From: Candidatus Butyricimonas faecavium
GTDB taxonomy: Bacteria; Bacteroidota; Bacteroidia; Bacteroidales; Marinifilaceae
Assembly (NCBI GenBank): GCA_944321125.1
Contig: CALUKD010000026.1
Location: forward strand, 1-47,533
DNA: 47,533 nucleotides
Direction of reading: 5' to 3'
The position numbers and the translations under genes are program-made. Shown here piece by piece: positions 26,070-34,273 of this stretch (the stretch's first letter is position 1; every line of letters starts with the position of its first letter). Under the pieces are notes generated by a model that had not been told where the DNA came from, did not search any database, and was given only the letters and a program-made list of their open reading frames with translations.

Positions 26070-26546
26070 TTATTCCTTCGCCCAATCCTTGCACACGTCA
26101 ATCCACTCCCGAAAACGCGAACAATCCTCCAATTCCTTGATAGATAATTCGACAGCACTATTACTTGTCCCCGCTGCCGGGTAAACAATATCAAAGCGTT
26201 TAAGCGAAACATCCAAAAACACTTGTGTTTCCTCGGGAATAACAAACGGGCAGACCCCTCCGGGTGCATGCCCGACATATTGCTCTACTAATTCTCCCGG
26301 TATCATTTTCGCTTTCTGATGAAAATACTCCTTGTATTTTTTATTATCAATCTTCGCATCCCCGGCCGTAACAATCAGTATCGGCTTCTCCCCTAACAGA
26401 AATGACATTGTTTTAGCAATACGCTCCGGTTCACAACCAACGGCAACAGCCGCTTCCTCCACGGTAGCACTTGATTGGGTCAATTCATGAACCCTTTGTC
26501 CTAAACCAAGACTATCAAAATATTGTTTTACTTTTTCCAGTGACAT
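26070..26546 (-). CDS. YbaK/aminoacyl-tRNA deacylase-like protein
   Basis: Starting at the second Met (MSLEKVKQYFDSLGLGQRV) gives 158 aa, the usual size of YbaK/ProX-type trans-editing proteins; the open frame extends 38 codons further up but without family similarity. Motifs: AKTMSFLL, VTAGDAKIDNKKYKEYF, GHAPGGVCPFVIPEE with the conserved GxxPGGVxPF loop, and SLKRFDIVYPAAGTSNSAVELS. The family hydrolyses mischarged aminoacyl-tRNA such as Ala- or Cys-tRNA(Pro). It is cytosolic. A terminator separates it from the gene upstream, so it has its own promoter. Confidence 0.92.
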   Translation of the reverse strand: MSLEKVKQYFDSLGLGQRVHELTQSSATVEEAAVAVGCEPERIAKTMSFLLGEKPILIVTAGDAKIDNKKYKEYFHQKAKMIPGELVEQYVGHAPGGVCPFVIPEETQVFLDVSLKRFDIVYPAAGTSNSAVELSIKELEDCSRFREWIDVCKDWAKE

Positions 26547-26613
26547 AACAATTCTTCTACAATTATCGTCTAGCAAATATAAAGTAATAAAAATAATTGT
26601 AATCGAAGGAAGT

Positions 26614-26646
26614 AAAAAATTATCCCGAGTTTGAAACCCGGGATAA
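26614..26646 (-). terminator. Strong intrinsic terminator after the NifX-like gene
   Basis: The arms ttatcccgagttt (26620-26632) and aaacccgggataa (26634-26646) pair over most of their length with one G-U. Read on the minus strand it is followed by six T (26619-26614). It ends the transcript of the 103-aa gene before ybaK. Confidence 0.85.
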
Positions 26647-26664
26647 ACTGCAAAATCCAATTTA

Positions 26665-26976
26665 TTACTTTTGGGAAGTAATTTCAGCTAATAAAAGTGC
26701 CTTATCAGACTGTTTTTTCACGTTCACGATAATTTTCATCTGTTCAAAGAATCGTTTTATTTTCTCGTCAATACCGGAGACATAAATCATTTTTATACCG
26801 CAGTCCACTAACCACTGGATAAAATAATTCACATTCCGATTTTTCACCTCACTATTCTTTATAGAAACGATTTTATCATCTTCTGTCGTAATTGTAGATA
26901 CTTTAATCGCCTTTTCCCCAATGTTTTCACCAAGGTGGCAGAGTTGGTTATCTTCAAAAAACAAAGCTGCTTTCAT
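26665..26976 (-). CDS. NifX/NifB-type Fe-Mo cofactor-binding-fold protein
   Basis: The 103-aa protein has the size and pattern of the dinitrogenase iron-molybdenum cofactor family: an initial strand MKAALFFEDNQLCHLGENIGEKA, then VNYFIQWLVDCGIKMIYVSGIDEKIKRFFEQMKIIV, where other members have a WLxxxGVDVVIxGGIGxxAxxxLxxxGI motif. No nif genes are nearby. In Bacteroidales such stand-alone proteins are common and of unknown role, perhaps metal-cluster binding. It is a single-gene transcript ending at the terminator at 26614-26646. Confidence 0.65.
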   Translation of the reverse strand: MKAALFFEDNQLCHLGENIGEKAIKVSTITTEDDKIVSIKNSEVKNRNVNYFIQWLVDCGIKMIYVSGIDEKIKRFFEQMKIIVNVKKQSDKALLLAEITSQK

Positions 26977-27161
26977 AACTTTATTCGAATGGTTTATATC
27001 ATTATTATCACAAAAATCACACCAGAATTATACGAATGAAGAACAATAAAAGTTTATTTTTATTCTTTAATATATCCCGAATTTTCTGAAGAATTTTTCT
27101 CTATTAAAAATTCCACTTTTGAATTATCTTTACCGCCTGAAAATATAATGGTACAAATTTC

Positions 27162-28613
27162 ATGCTATACATCTCCGGGTTTTCCAAATTACAAGTGTAT
27201 ATGATCTTACTATGGATCATATTCCTCTCCGGTTGTCAAAATACCGGGGAAAAAGAGATCGTAATTATATCTACTAATGACATACACGGAAAAATCGAAC
27301 AATTTCCGAAACTGGCCACATTCGTGGAGCGCGTAAAAAAGAAACACTCGAACGTGATTTTAGTGGATGCCGGAGATCGATTCACAGGTAACCCACACGT
27401 GGATCATGCAAAAGAAAAAGGGTTTCCTATTATTTCGCTAATGAACGATTTAGGTTACGAAATCGGAACACTCGGAAATCACGAATTTGATTTCGGACAA
27501 AAAATTCTTCGGACTAGAATAAATGACGCAATCTTCCCGATTATCTGCGCTAACATCAATTCCTCCCGGGGAGAACTAGATAGTATTCCTCCTTATCATA
27601 TAATCGAGAAGGACGGTATTAAGATTGGTTTCATCGGTCTTGTGCAAACAGGGCCGGACCAAATACCAAGTACAAACCCGGAACACTTGAAAGATATTAC
27701 TTTTGACCATTATCTCGACAAAGTGGAAGATTACAGATTACTTAAGCAACAATGTGACGTACTGATTGGCCTCACACACCTTGGGGTTGACGAGGATTCC
27801 ATCCTAGCAACACAAATGCCAGAACTGGATATAATTATCGGGGGGCATTCCCACACGCTATTGGAAAGCCCGAAAAAGATAAATAACGTCATGATCGGTC
27901 AAACAGGCCTCAAGTTGCAATACGCCGGTCTCACCATATTAAAGTTCAAAAAGGACAAGCTCACCGAACGCTCCTACCGATCCTGTTTGATTGATACAAT
28001 TACACGGGTTGACTCTTGCATGGCACGAAAAGTCAGCTATTTTATGGAACAATCCGAATTTAAAGAAATTATCGGGACAACCTCCCATCCGTTCAAATCT
28101 CAAGAAAGTATCGGCAATATCGTAACTGATGCAATGCTATATTCAACAGCATCTGATTTCGCCTTTTATAACCAAGGAGGCATTCGTCTTGCCGAACTTC
28201 CCCAAGAAGATATCACGATGGAGACCATTCTCTCCATAGAACCTTTTGGCAACCATATCGTTCTTCACGAATTATCTTTAACCGACATAAAAGCCTTAAT
28301 ACTAAATCACTTCAATCAAGAAGACCACGCAATAGACCTGTATGTATCACCCGGAAGCTACACGATTATTCAAGATCAACAGGGAAAAGGAATAGATGTC
28401 ATTTTTAAAGACCAGAACGGTAGACCTCTCGTCGAGAAAACCACGTATGAAGTTGCCCTCAATAACTATGTAAGTATTGAATACGACTTCCCAGACAAGG
28501 GAAAAGGACGACACACCGATATTTCCATAGTAAACGCAATGATTGATTTCATCCGGGCAAATACTCCTATCGCTCCAACAGATCAGCGTACTTATCTATC
28601 GTCTGCCAAATAA
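27162..28613 (+). CDS. 5'-nucleotidase/UshA-like metallophosphatase lipoprotein
   Basis: In 483 aa: a lipoprotein signal with lipobox LSGC (a start at the second Met, 27201, would also give a good signal); a calcineurin-like metallophosphatase domain (about 30-250) with all metal motifs, STNDIHG, DAGDRF, GNHEFDFG, GLTHLGVD and GGHSHT; and a 5'-nucleotidase C-terminal domain (about 300-470) with SIGNIVTDAML and FYNQGGIR. It should act on nucleotides outside the cytoplasm to release phosphate and nucleoside. The gene stands alone on the plus strand. A box close to the consensus (TATCTTTA, about 27126) may be its promoter. Confidence 0.93.
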   Translation: MLYISGFSKLQVYMILLWIIFLSGCQNTGEKEIVIISTNDIHGKIEQFPKLATFVERVKKKHSNVILVDAGDRFTGNPHVDHAKEKGFPIISLMNDLGYEIGTLGNHEFDFGQKILRTRINDAIFPIICANINSSRGELDSIPPYHIIEKDGIKIGFIGLVQTGPDQIPSTNPEHLKDITFDHYLDKVEDYRLLKQQCDVLIGLTHLGVDEDSILATQMPELDIIIGGHSHTLLESPKKINNVMIGQTGLKLQYAGLTILKFKKDKLTERSYRSCLIDTITRVDSCMARKVSYFMEQSEFKEIIGTTSHPFKSQESIGNIVTDAMLYSTASDFAFYNQGGIRLAELPQEDITMETILSIEPFGNHIVLHELSLTDIKALILNHFNQEDHAIDLYVSPGSYTIIQDQQGKGIDVIFKDQNGRPLVEKTTYEVALNNYVSIEYDFPDKGKGRHTDISIVNAMIDFIRANTPIAPTDQRTYLSSAK

Positions 28614-28700
28614 CACAATCATAAAATAGAGACCTTACACGACACAGGGTATTGACAATTTCACAAATCACGAAAACACAAAGAACACTTAAACTCCATT

Positions 28701-28959
28701 AAAGATGGTAAACCTTACACCGGATTCGCTACGGGTCTCGACATCACGGGAGGAAATTCCGGTAGTTCGGTGATCAATTGCCCAAGGAGAATTAATCGGT
28801 TTGGCCTGTGACGGAAATTGGAAATTCATGACCGGAGACTTCTACTATAACCCGAAATATAATAAATGTGTGCATGTTGACATTCGTTTTGTTCTGTGAA
28901 TTATAGACAAATACGCCGGAACTTCAAATTTACTAAACGAAATTAACATTGTCGAATAA
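28701..28959 (+). pseudogene. C-terminal remnant of an S46 dipeptidyl-peptidase (DPP7/DPP11 type)
   Basis: The first frame reads KDGKPYTGFATGLDITGGNSGSSVIN, holding the GNSGS motif with the catalytic Ser of S46 peptidases. A frameshift near 28780 leads to IAQGELIGLACDGNWKFMTG, then YNPKYNKCVHVDIRFVL, an in-frame TGA, and IIDKYAGTSNLLNEINIVE before the natural-looking stop at 28957-28959. In intact enzymes this block is the last quarter of a roughly 700-aa periplasmic peptidase. The first 500 or more residues are gone. The remaining bases from 28614 to 28700 show nothing. Confidence 0.85.
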
Positions 28960-28970
28960 TAAAAAATTAC

Positions 28971-28978
28971 TATATTTG
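28971..28978 (+). promoter_or_regulatory. Promoter -7 box for a candidate small RNA
   Basis: TATATTTG fits TAnnTTTG. A TTG at about 28949 gives a possible -33 element at about the normal distance. It stands right behind the S46 remnant and 12 bases before a paired sequence that ends in a terminator. Confidence 0.55.
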
Positions 28979-28982
28979 TTTG

Positions 28983-29125
28983 GTCAAGGAGTGAGTAATC
29001 TTGATACGAAAAGCACACTACGATTATTTAATGTTTTTAATCAATCGGTCACTGAAGCACGCACCAAAAAAAGTGATCTTAGTTTGATTCCTTGACATAG
29101 CGGTCTCCAAATGGGACCGCTTTTT
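28983..29125 (+). ncRNA. Candidate small RNA with closing stem and terminator
   Basis: gtcaaggagt (28983-28992) can pair with attccttgac (29087-29096), closing a loop of about 95 bases. Directly behind, agcggtc...gaccgct (29099-29121) and five T (29121-29125) form an intrinsic terminator. With the -7 box at 28971-28978 this makes promoter, body and terminator of a transcript of about 140 nt. No reading frame of note is inside. It does not match an RNA family I can name; 6S RNA would be longer. Confidence 0.5.
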
Positions 29126-29298
29126 ACTTCAATCACAACACAAACAACCGGTAAACATACAGACATTCCTAATTTCCAAATTATCAACGCTAGTACATAA
29201 TCAATCGCAAAAATTTCATTCCGTACCCTCAATTCCAGTTCTCAACGATTTATTATTAAAAATCCTCACGAATATACACGTTCATTAAAAATAATTTC

Positions 29299-29306
29299 TA
29301 TCTTTG
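29299..29306 (+). promoter_or_regulatory. Promoter -7 box for tRNA-Ser
   Basis: TATCTTTG matches TAnnTTTG and stands 10 bases before the mature tRNA-Ser. The stretch from 29126 to 29298 shows nothing else. Confidence 0.55.
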
Positions 29307-29316
29307 CCCCGCATTT

Positions 29317-29404
29317 GGAAAGATGCAGGAGTGGCTGAACTGGCACGCCTGGAAAGCGTGTAATCCTCTAAAGGGATTCGGGGGTTCGAATCCCCCTCTT
29401 TCCG
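29317..29404 (+). tRNA. tRNA-Ser (GGA)
   Basis: An 88-nt class II tRNA: acceptor ggaaaga/tctttcc with G discriminator; anticodon stem cacgc/gcgtg with anticodon GGA at 29351-29353; long variable arm (taatcctctaaagggatt); T-arm with loop ttcgaat. CCA is not encoded. It reads serine UCC/UCU codons. Confidence 0.96.
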
Positions 29405-29421
29405 CTGAAATCTAGATAAAC

Positions 29422-29453
29422 GAGAGTTGGCTACTTGCTCCAACTCTCTTTTT
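29422..29453 (+). terminator. Terminator of tRNA-Ser
   Basis: The perfect stem gagagttgg/ccaactctc (29422-29430 with 29440-29448) is followed by five T (29449-29453). Confidence 0.85.
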
Positions 29454-29660
29454 GTATATAAAAGGATTTCAAACCCAATTCTTATCGATTTTTAACGGGA
29501 TTTCTACAACGATTTTTCCCGCAAAGCGTATTAATAGTACAATTTCACCAGACAGATGATAACATCAAAAGGAGAATAAAAAATTGCTAGCATAGGTAGA
29601 GAGAGAATTCCCGGAGTCATAGCCGGAGAGTATAGTGAATGTAGATTGTTGCTAGTCTCG

Positions 29661-29698
29661 GTGCGGTTACTTCGTGATGAACGTAGCCGCACTTTTTT
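29661..29698 (+). terminator. Strong intrinsic terminator with no gene in front
   Basis: The stem gtgcggttac/gtagccgcac (29661-29670 with 29683-29692, one G-U) is followed by six T. The 200 bases before it hold no gene. They contain the repeated word ttgctag (about 29583 and 29649) and aaaaggagaataaaaa. It could end a short unrecognised RNA, or stop read-through from tRNA-Ser before the next gene. Confidence 0.8.
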
Positions 29699-29763
29699 AT
29701 CCCATACATTCAAACAATGATGAAAAACTTTCTCGCACATTACAGATAGTCTAAGATATTTGG

Positions 29764-29771
29764 TAATTTTG
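29764..29771 (+). promoter_or_regulatory. Promoter -7 box for the DUF5063/exonuclease operon
   Basis: TAATTTTG fits TAnnTTTG and stands 22 bases before the start codon at 29794. Confidence 0.5.
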
Positions 29772-29793
29772 CAGCGAAAAATAAAAAGAGATT

Positions 29794-30330
29794 ATGGACG
29801 ATTTACAACATATCGGATATAGCCGGGAGGTCATTGAATTCGTCGCTGTAGCAAAAGAATTCTGCAGTTATTTGGAAGGCGCCCACGAGGAAGAATCCAG
29901 CGAATTACTTTCGAAGCTACAAAAGTTTGTCCCGCTCATCTACCTGAAAGGTAGTCTATTACCCTCATGTGAAAGTGACAACCTCGGTATGATGGAAGAA
30001 GTGGTAACAGAAGAGGATTACAATACCTTACTCGCAAGATTAAGACGGATTCTTGGCGAAAATGACGAGTACCTAGAGGTTTTTGATGACAATATGCAGT
30101 ACAGTGAAGCACCGGTCGTGAATTCGATTTCCGAGAAACTTTGTGATATTTACCAAGATCTTAAAAATTTCATTTCTGCATATCGCAGTGGAATGACCGA
30201 TGTCATAGAGGAAGCATTATGGCAATTAAATAACAATTTTGAATTATATTGGGGAAAGGCGTGTGCTAGCGTATTAAGAGCAATACACTTGGCAATATAT
30301 AGAATAGTAGACACGGACGACTCCATGTAG
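29794..30330 (+). CDS. DUF5063 family protein
   Basis: This 178-aa acidic helical protein, with FVAVAKEFCSYLEGAHEEESSELLSKLQKFVPLIYLKGSLLP and ISEKLCDIYQDLKNFISAYRSG, is the DUF5063 family conserved across Bacteroidales. It is always cytosolic and has no known activity. As elsewhere in the order it is followed closely (11 bases) by a 3'-5' exonuclease gene, so the two form an operon and may share a task in RNA or DNA processing. That link rests on gene order only. Confidence 0.88.
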   Translation: MDDLQHIGYSREVIEFVAVAKEFCSYLEGAHEEESSELLSKLQKFVPLIYLKGSLLPSCESDNLGMMEEVVTEEDYNTLLARLRRILGENDEYLEVFDDNMQYSEAPVVNSISEKLCDIYQDLKNFISAYRSGMTDVIEEALWQLNNNFELYWGKACASVLRAIHLAIYRIVDTDDSM

Positions 30331-30341
30331 GAGAGATTGAC

Positions 30342-30941
30342 ATGGAATATAAAACGAAGATCAGCGAGGAAGAAATAGAAGAATTACCAAACTTTACGTT
30401 TGAGGGGGAGATTATCGTGATTGATCATGAGGATAAGATTGATGCAGCCGTGAATGATTTAGCATCCCATTCGTACATCGGATTCGACACGGAAACCAAA
30501 CCAGCATTCAAGAAAGGGGTAATGCATCAGGTAGGTCTGTTACAACTAGCCACCGACAAACGGGTATATTTATTCCGTTTGAACAAATGCGGCCTATCCA
30601 AATCGCTACAGGACCTTTTGGCCAATGAAAATATTATGAAAATTGGTGTCGGGATACGCGATGATATTCGGGGCCTCAGAAAGCTTGCTAATTTCATCCC
30701 GGCAAGCTTTCTGGATTTACAGATATTTGCCAGGGCTTTCGGCATAGAAGAGATGTCATTCTCTAAATTAATGTCAATTATTTTCAAGGTAAAAATATCC
30801 AAACGGCAACGGACATCAAACTGGGAAGCCCCACGATTGACTCCCGCACAATTACACTATGCAGCAACTGACGCGTGGGGAGCGTTAAAAATGTACAAGG
30901 CATTAAAATCTGGCAACAGCCAGCTACAACAAGTATCCTAG
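30342..30941 (+). CDS. 3'-5' exonuclease domain protein (RNase D/DnaQ-like)
   Basis: The 199-aa protein has the DEDDy exonuclease motifs: YIGFDTETKP (Exo I), GVGIRDDIRGLRKL (Exo II region with Asp) and LTPAQLHYAATDAWGALKMYKAL (Exo III with Tyr and Asp). It has no HRDC domain, so it is the short form common in Bacteroidetes rather than full RNase D. Two metal ions bound by the acidic residues should cleave single nucleotides from 3' ends of RNA or DNA. It is in an operon with DUF5063. Confidence 0.93.
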   Translation: MEYKTKISEEEIEELPNFTFEGEIIVIDHEDKIDAAVNDLASHSYIGFDTETKPAFKKGVMHQVGLLQLATDKRVYLFRLNKCGLSKSLQDLLANENIMKIGVGIRDDIRGLRKLANFIPASFLDLQIFARAFGIEEMSFSKLMSIIFKVKISKRQRTSNWEAPRLTPAQLHYAATDAWGALKMYKALKSGNSQLQQVS

Positions 30942-30959
30942 AGTTTGTAAAGTAGCACT

Positions 30960-32084
30960 TTATAAACTCTTCCCCACAGGCATGGAAAAATAAAACGTGG
31001 TGCCTTCCCCTTCTTTCGATTCAAACCATAATTTTCCGTGATTCATTTTCACGAAATCCTTACAGAGTTGTAATCCCAACCCACTCCCCTTCTCTTTCTG
31101 CGTCCCGTAAGAAATAAAATGTAATCCATCATCCAGTAAGCCCCGCTGATGCTCCTCACAGATTCCCTGCCCCCTATCCTTCACGGTTACCGTCAAGAAC
31201 CCGTTTTCTTCCCTGCAATCTACGTTTATACTCCCTCCTGTGTAACTAAATTTAATCGCATTGGATAATAAATTACGTAACACCGTCTTCATCATATTCA
31301 CATCCGCGTACCCGATAAAAGGTCGGTCAACATGGTTATAAACCTTTATTCCTTTCGCCTCTGCTATATTCTTCTGCAACACGATCACTTCCTTTACCGC
31401 CTCCGTGAAAGAAAATGCCTGCCTGTATGGCTGTAATAACCCGTTTCGGCTATTACTCCATAGCAACAAATTTTCCAGCAACAGGAAAGCCTCATCCGTG
31501 GTCTCTTGCAGCATCTTAATAAGATTCTTTATATTATTATCCGGAATTTTTTCCTTCTGGTGATCTAGCGCTTCAAGGATCATTTTAAGCGTACCGATCG
31601 GAGCTCGCAAATCATGGGCGATAACAGAATATAGCTTATCTTTAGAACGAGATACATTTTGAATTCGTTCATTCTGCCTCTCGATGATCCGCCGTGATTC
31701 CAGTAAAAGCAATTGATTATTTATTCGCAAGATCAATTCTCGTTTACTTAAAGGCCGAGAAACGAATTCTACTCCTTCATGATCGACCACTTTCCGGAAA
31801 TCGTCATAACGGTTAGGAACCGTCATATAGAGAATCGGGATATGCTTCGTCAAAACACTCTGTTTCAACTGACGGACAACCGTAACTCCTTTTCCCTCCT
31901 CTAGCGCCAGACGAATAATAATCATATCCGGCAACCTTAACTTTGCAAGTAGAAATACTTCATCTGCTTCCAGAGTAGGCAATAATTTAAAATTCTCTCC
32001 AGCCAGCAGGCTTTTCATCTTTTCCAAATTCGAAACAGAATCATCAGCCAAAAGGATTGTATATTCGCTATGATCTATATGCAT
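30960..32084 (-). CDS. Histidine kinase with an N-terminal degenerate receiver domain
   Basis: From Met at 32084 (MHIDHSEYTILLADDS) it has a receiver fold (about 1-125), a coiled linker, HisKA with IAHDLRAPIGTLKMIL, and HATPase with RNLLSNAIKFSYTGG, VKDRGQGICEE and EKGSGLGLQLCKDFV. The kinase core is complete. In the receiver the start LLADDS is normal, but the phospho-acceptor position reads PDMIIIRLALEEG with Arg for Asp, and the usual Lys before Pro is Arg (SRPLSKREL). So the receiver probably cannot be phosphorylated. The gene overlaps the end of the upstream GAF/PAS gene, so they are translated together. No transmembrane segment is seen. An earlier start at 32105 is possible. Confidence 0.88.
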   Translation of the reverse strand: MHIDHSEYTILLADDSVSNLEKMKSLLAGENFKLLPTLEADEVFLLAKLRLPDMIIIRLALEEGKGVTVVRQLKQSVLTKHIPILYMTVPNRYDDFRKVVDHEGVEFVSRPLSKRELILRINNQLLLLESRRIIERQNERIQNVSRSKDKLYSVIAHDLRAPIGTLKMILEALDHQKEKIPDNNIKNLIKMLQETTDEAFLLLENLLLWSNSRNGLLQPYRQAFSFTEAVKEVIVLQKNIAEAKGIKVYNHVDRPFIGYADVNMMKTVLRNLLSNAIKFSYTGGSINVDCREENGFLTVTVKDRGQGICEEHQRGLLDDGLHFISYGTQKEKGSGLGLQLCKDFVKMNHGKLWFESKEGEGTTFYFSMPVGKSL

Positions 32085-33171
32085 TCGCCACAAATTTATA
32101 ATCAATTTTTGATAAAAGCTCCTCGTAAAGCCTATTAAACGTTATAACTTTTTGAGTTAAATCATTAATTGATTCATTATTATCAATTTCGTTCTTTTCC
32201 GATAAACTATCTTTAATTGATTGCCACATCGGATACATGGTTTCGGAAAAAATTTGCAATTCGGCTCTCAGCAATGTTAATTCATGTTCCATCTCCTTGA
32301 AACGAGTTACGTTATGTCCGATCAAGTGAATTTCGATATGGTCCCGATCTAATCTGACTGGATAAGCATACCACTCGATAAATACCACCTTATCATCGCA
32401 CATCACCTTGGAATTAAACGTTAGCAAGTTCTCCGGGAACTTCACCACCTCTTCCAATTTCTTTGATGAAATATCCATTTCAGTCATCAGATCCCCGATC
32501 CGACTCCCGATTATATCATCCGGACTATCCCCGAACAAAGAATAAAATGTCTTATTCGAAAAACTGATATGCAAATGCCGATTCAAGCGCAGAATGTAAT
32601 CCACCCGATTTTCGACAAAATCTTGATACAAAGCATGATGTTTCACCAGTTTTCTTAAAATTAATTCTTTCTCAAGCGCACCGGATAAAATAGAAGCCAC
32701 TTGCACCAAAAACTCGATCTCTTCCCCCGACCACGCTTCCCCGTGATGACAACAGCTCAAGCACAAAAAGGAAAAAAGATGACTGGATATATATAAAGGT
32801 AAAAATATAGCACAATTAACCCCCATTGCCAGCATGATATTCTTCAAACTTTCGTTAGTCACATCATTTATATCCCGGATATATATATAATTGTCCCTTT
32901 CTAAATCCTGTTCCAATTTTCTGTCATAATAGAAACTGCGTTTCTCCTCCGATTCTGGGAAAATAGATTCCCCTGTCCGGGTCCATTCTTCCGATATGGT
33001 AAATGTCATATCATGGTTAATACTCACGATATAAACCCAATCGGCCCGTTCGTACTCTCCTAGTTTCTTCAATGCCAACTTCACATTTCTATTCAAACCC
33101 ACACTCGTGGATAATAAAACGTTTAAATCAGATAAAAACTCTGCTCTTGTTATGTTATTTGTTGTCTGCAT
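32068..33171 (-). CDS. GAF plus PAS sensor protein
   Basis: This 367-aa soluble protein has no kinase core. Residues about 10-165 form a GAF domain (RADWVYIVSINHDMTFTISEEW, FLPLYISSHLFSFLCLSCCHHGEAWS, FLVQVASILSGALEKEL). Residues 185-290 form a PAS domain (DYILRLNRHLHISFSNKTFYSLFGDSPDDIIGSRIGDLM), followed by a coiled coil (about 290-350). Its stop overlaps the start of the kinase gene, so the pair is likely one signalling unit with the sensor part on a separate chain. The GAF part carries a Cys pair plus His pair (LSCCHHG) that could bind a cofactor. The signal is unknown. Confidence 0.85.
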   Translation of the reverse strand: MQTTNNITRAEFLSDLNVLLSTSVGLNRNVKLALKKLGEYERADWVYIVSINHDMTFTISEEWTRTGESIFPESEEKRSFYYDRKLEQDLERDNYIYIRDINDVTNESLKNIMLAMGVNCAIFLPLYISSHLFSFLCLSCCHHGEAWSGEEIEFLVQVASILSGALEKELILRKLVKHHALYQDFVENRVDYILRLNRHLHISFSNKTFYSLFGDSPDDIIGSRIGDLMTEMDISSKKLEEVVKFPENLLTFNSKVMCDDKVVFIEWYAYPVRLDRDHIEIHLIGHNVTRFKEMEHELTLLRAELQIFSETMYPMWQSIKDSLSEKNEIDNNESINDLTQKVITFNRLYEELLSKIDYKFVANAYRS

Positions 33172-33362
33172 ACGCTTTTTTGGATCGTTTAGTCCTCAAC
33201 ATTTATTTCTTTTTCTAGTATTTATACACGATTTTTACACTTTAGGTTACATGATTCCACATTTTTATATAACAAGATTAAAATATATTTACAAACAACT
33301 CTCTATATACCAATAGATTAAATATACATTCAAAATTTAGTCTATAAAAAAAAACGAAAACA

Positions 33363-33393
33363 TTTGGTAACTGAGAAGATTTTTGTACTTTTG
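33363..33393 (+). promoter_or_regulatory. Promoter of the SRP RNA
   Basis: TTTG at 33363-33366 and TACTTTTG at 33386-33393 are separated by 19 bases, the textbook Bacteroidetes -33/-7 arrangement. It is the best promoter match in the window. Confidence 0.8.
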
Positions 33394-33394
33394 T

Positions 33395-33498
33395 GCCCGG
33401 GTAAGTCCTATGCGACCAGCTCCTGTCGAACTCCCCCAGGGTCGGAAGGCAGCAAGGGTAGATGGTTGAGCGGTGCGACATAGCAAGCTTACCCTTTT
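33395..33498 (+). ncRNA. ffs: Signal recognition particle RNA (4.5S type)
   Basis: The short bacterial SRP RNA is recognised by its conserved apical loop region (cccccagggtcggaaggcagcaaggg, 33433-33458), holding the GGAA tetraloop and the asymmetric AGCA loop that bind Ffh. The ends gggtaag (33399-33405) and cttaccc (33488-33494) pair, giving about 100 nt in all. It targets nascent membrane and exported proteins. A consensus promoter precedes it and two tRNA-Thr genes follow, possibly in one transcript. Exact ends are estimated. Confidence 0.95.
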
Positions 33499-33505
33499 AG
33501 GAAAT

Positions 33506-33579
33506 GCCTCTTTAGCTCAGCTGGCCAGAGCACGTGATTTGTAATCTCGGGGTCGTTGGTTCGAATCCGACAAGAGGCT
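33506..33579 (+). tRNA. tRNA-Thr (TGT)
   Basis: 74 nt: acceptor gcctctt/aagaggc with T discriminator, D-arm tagctcagctggccagagca, anticodon TGT at 33540-33542, T-arm with loop ttcgaat. The anticodon stem has one T-T mismatch (cgtga/tctcg). CCA is not encoded. Confidence 0.93.
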
Positions 33580-33620
33580 CAAAAGAAAAAGAAGGAAGTG
33601 AGTGAGTTCTTTTTTAAGTT

Positions 33621-33692
<72 letters not shown>

Positions 33693-33699
33693 CAGAGGT

Positions 33700-33727
33700 A
33701 GCAGTCAATAAATTGGCTGCTTTTTTA
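33700..33727 (+). terminator. Terminator of the SRP/tRNA-Thr transcript
   Basis: agcagtcaa (33700-33708) pairs with ttggctgct (33713-33721), with one G-U pair, followed by a T-run to 33727. Confidence 0.85.
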
Positions 33728-33864
33728 TTTTATATTATTATTGTTCAAATAGTTATAATAATAATGTTTCTTATTTACCAAGTCTCTCCCTTCGATGTGA
33801 TATTCTAATTTTTCAAGTGATAAAAGGTGATTTTGGGTTAAAAAAAGGAGGTTTTAGTCCTTTT

Positions 33865-33901
33865 GTTTTACCTATTGTTTTACCTGTTTTTAGGTAAAAC
33901 A
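33865..33901. repeat. Direct and inverted gttttacct repeats at the island edge
   Basis: gttttacct occurs at 33865-33873 and 33877-33885, and its inverse aggtaaaac at 33892-33900. The second copy and the inverse form a perfect ten-pair hairpin with a six-base loop. Just before, aaaagga/tcctttt (about 33843-33864) also pairs. Such clusters behind a tRNA are typical of integrase attachment regions. The rest of the gap (33728-34273) is plain AT-rich DNA with no gene seen. Confidence 0.55.
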
Positions 33902-34273
33902 TTTAGAGATTAATGACTTTATATTTATTAAACATTTCATTATTAACACACAAACTATCATGTACACATCTCATAAAAAAAATCACATGATATATATTCG
34001 ATTTTTAGCCCATACTATTCATATCATTTCTATTAAAGTATTAAACACATTGTATTCCTTTCCAGTGTAAAGAGAAATTTCTAATGAAATTCATAAGATA
34101 ACAAGTAAAAATGATATTCTATTGATTATCTTATCCTCAACACTTCGAAGATATTTATATACTATATAATAACAGATCGAAGTGTAGGTAGTGAAAATTT
34201 AGCTAGTGTTGTTCATAAGTCTTTGTTTTATTAATTATCTAATATCTTTTTGTTGTGTGTGGTTGAATTTGAA

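Noticed and set aside
26665-26976. Nitrogen fixation locus because of the NifX-like protein
   Set aside because: No other nif gene is present; the fold occurs widely in non-fixing Bacteroidales.
28983-29125. 6S RNA
   Set aside because: The paired body is only about 115 nt and lacks a clear central bubble, whereas 6S RNA is usually around 180 nt.
33395-33498. Coding frame on the minus strand across the SRP RNA and tRNAs
   Set aside because: The region is fully explained by SRP RNA and two tRNA-Thr genes with promoter and terminator.
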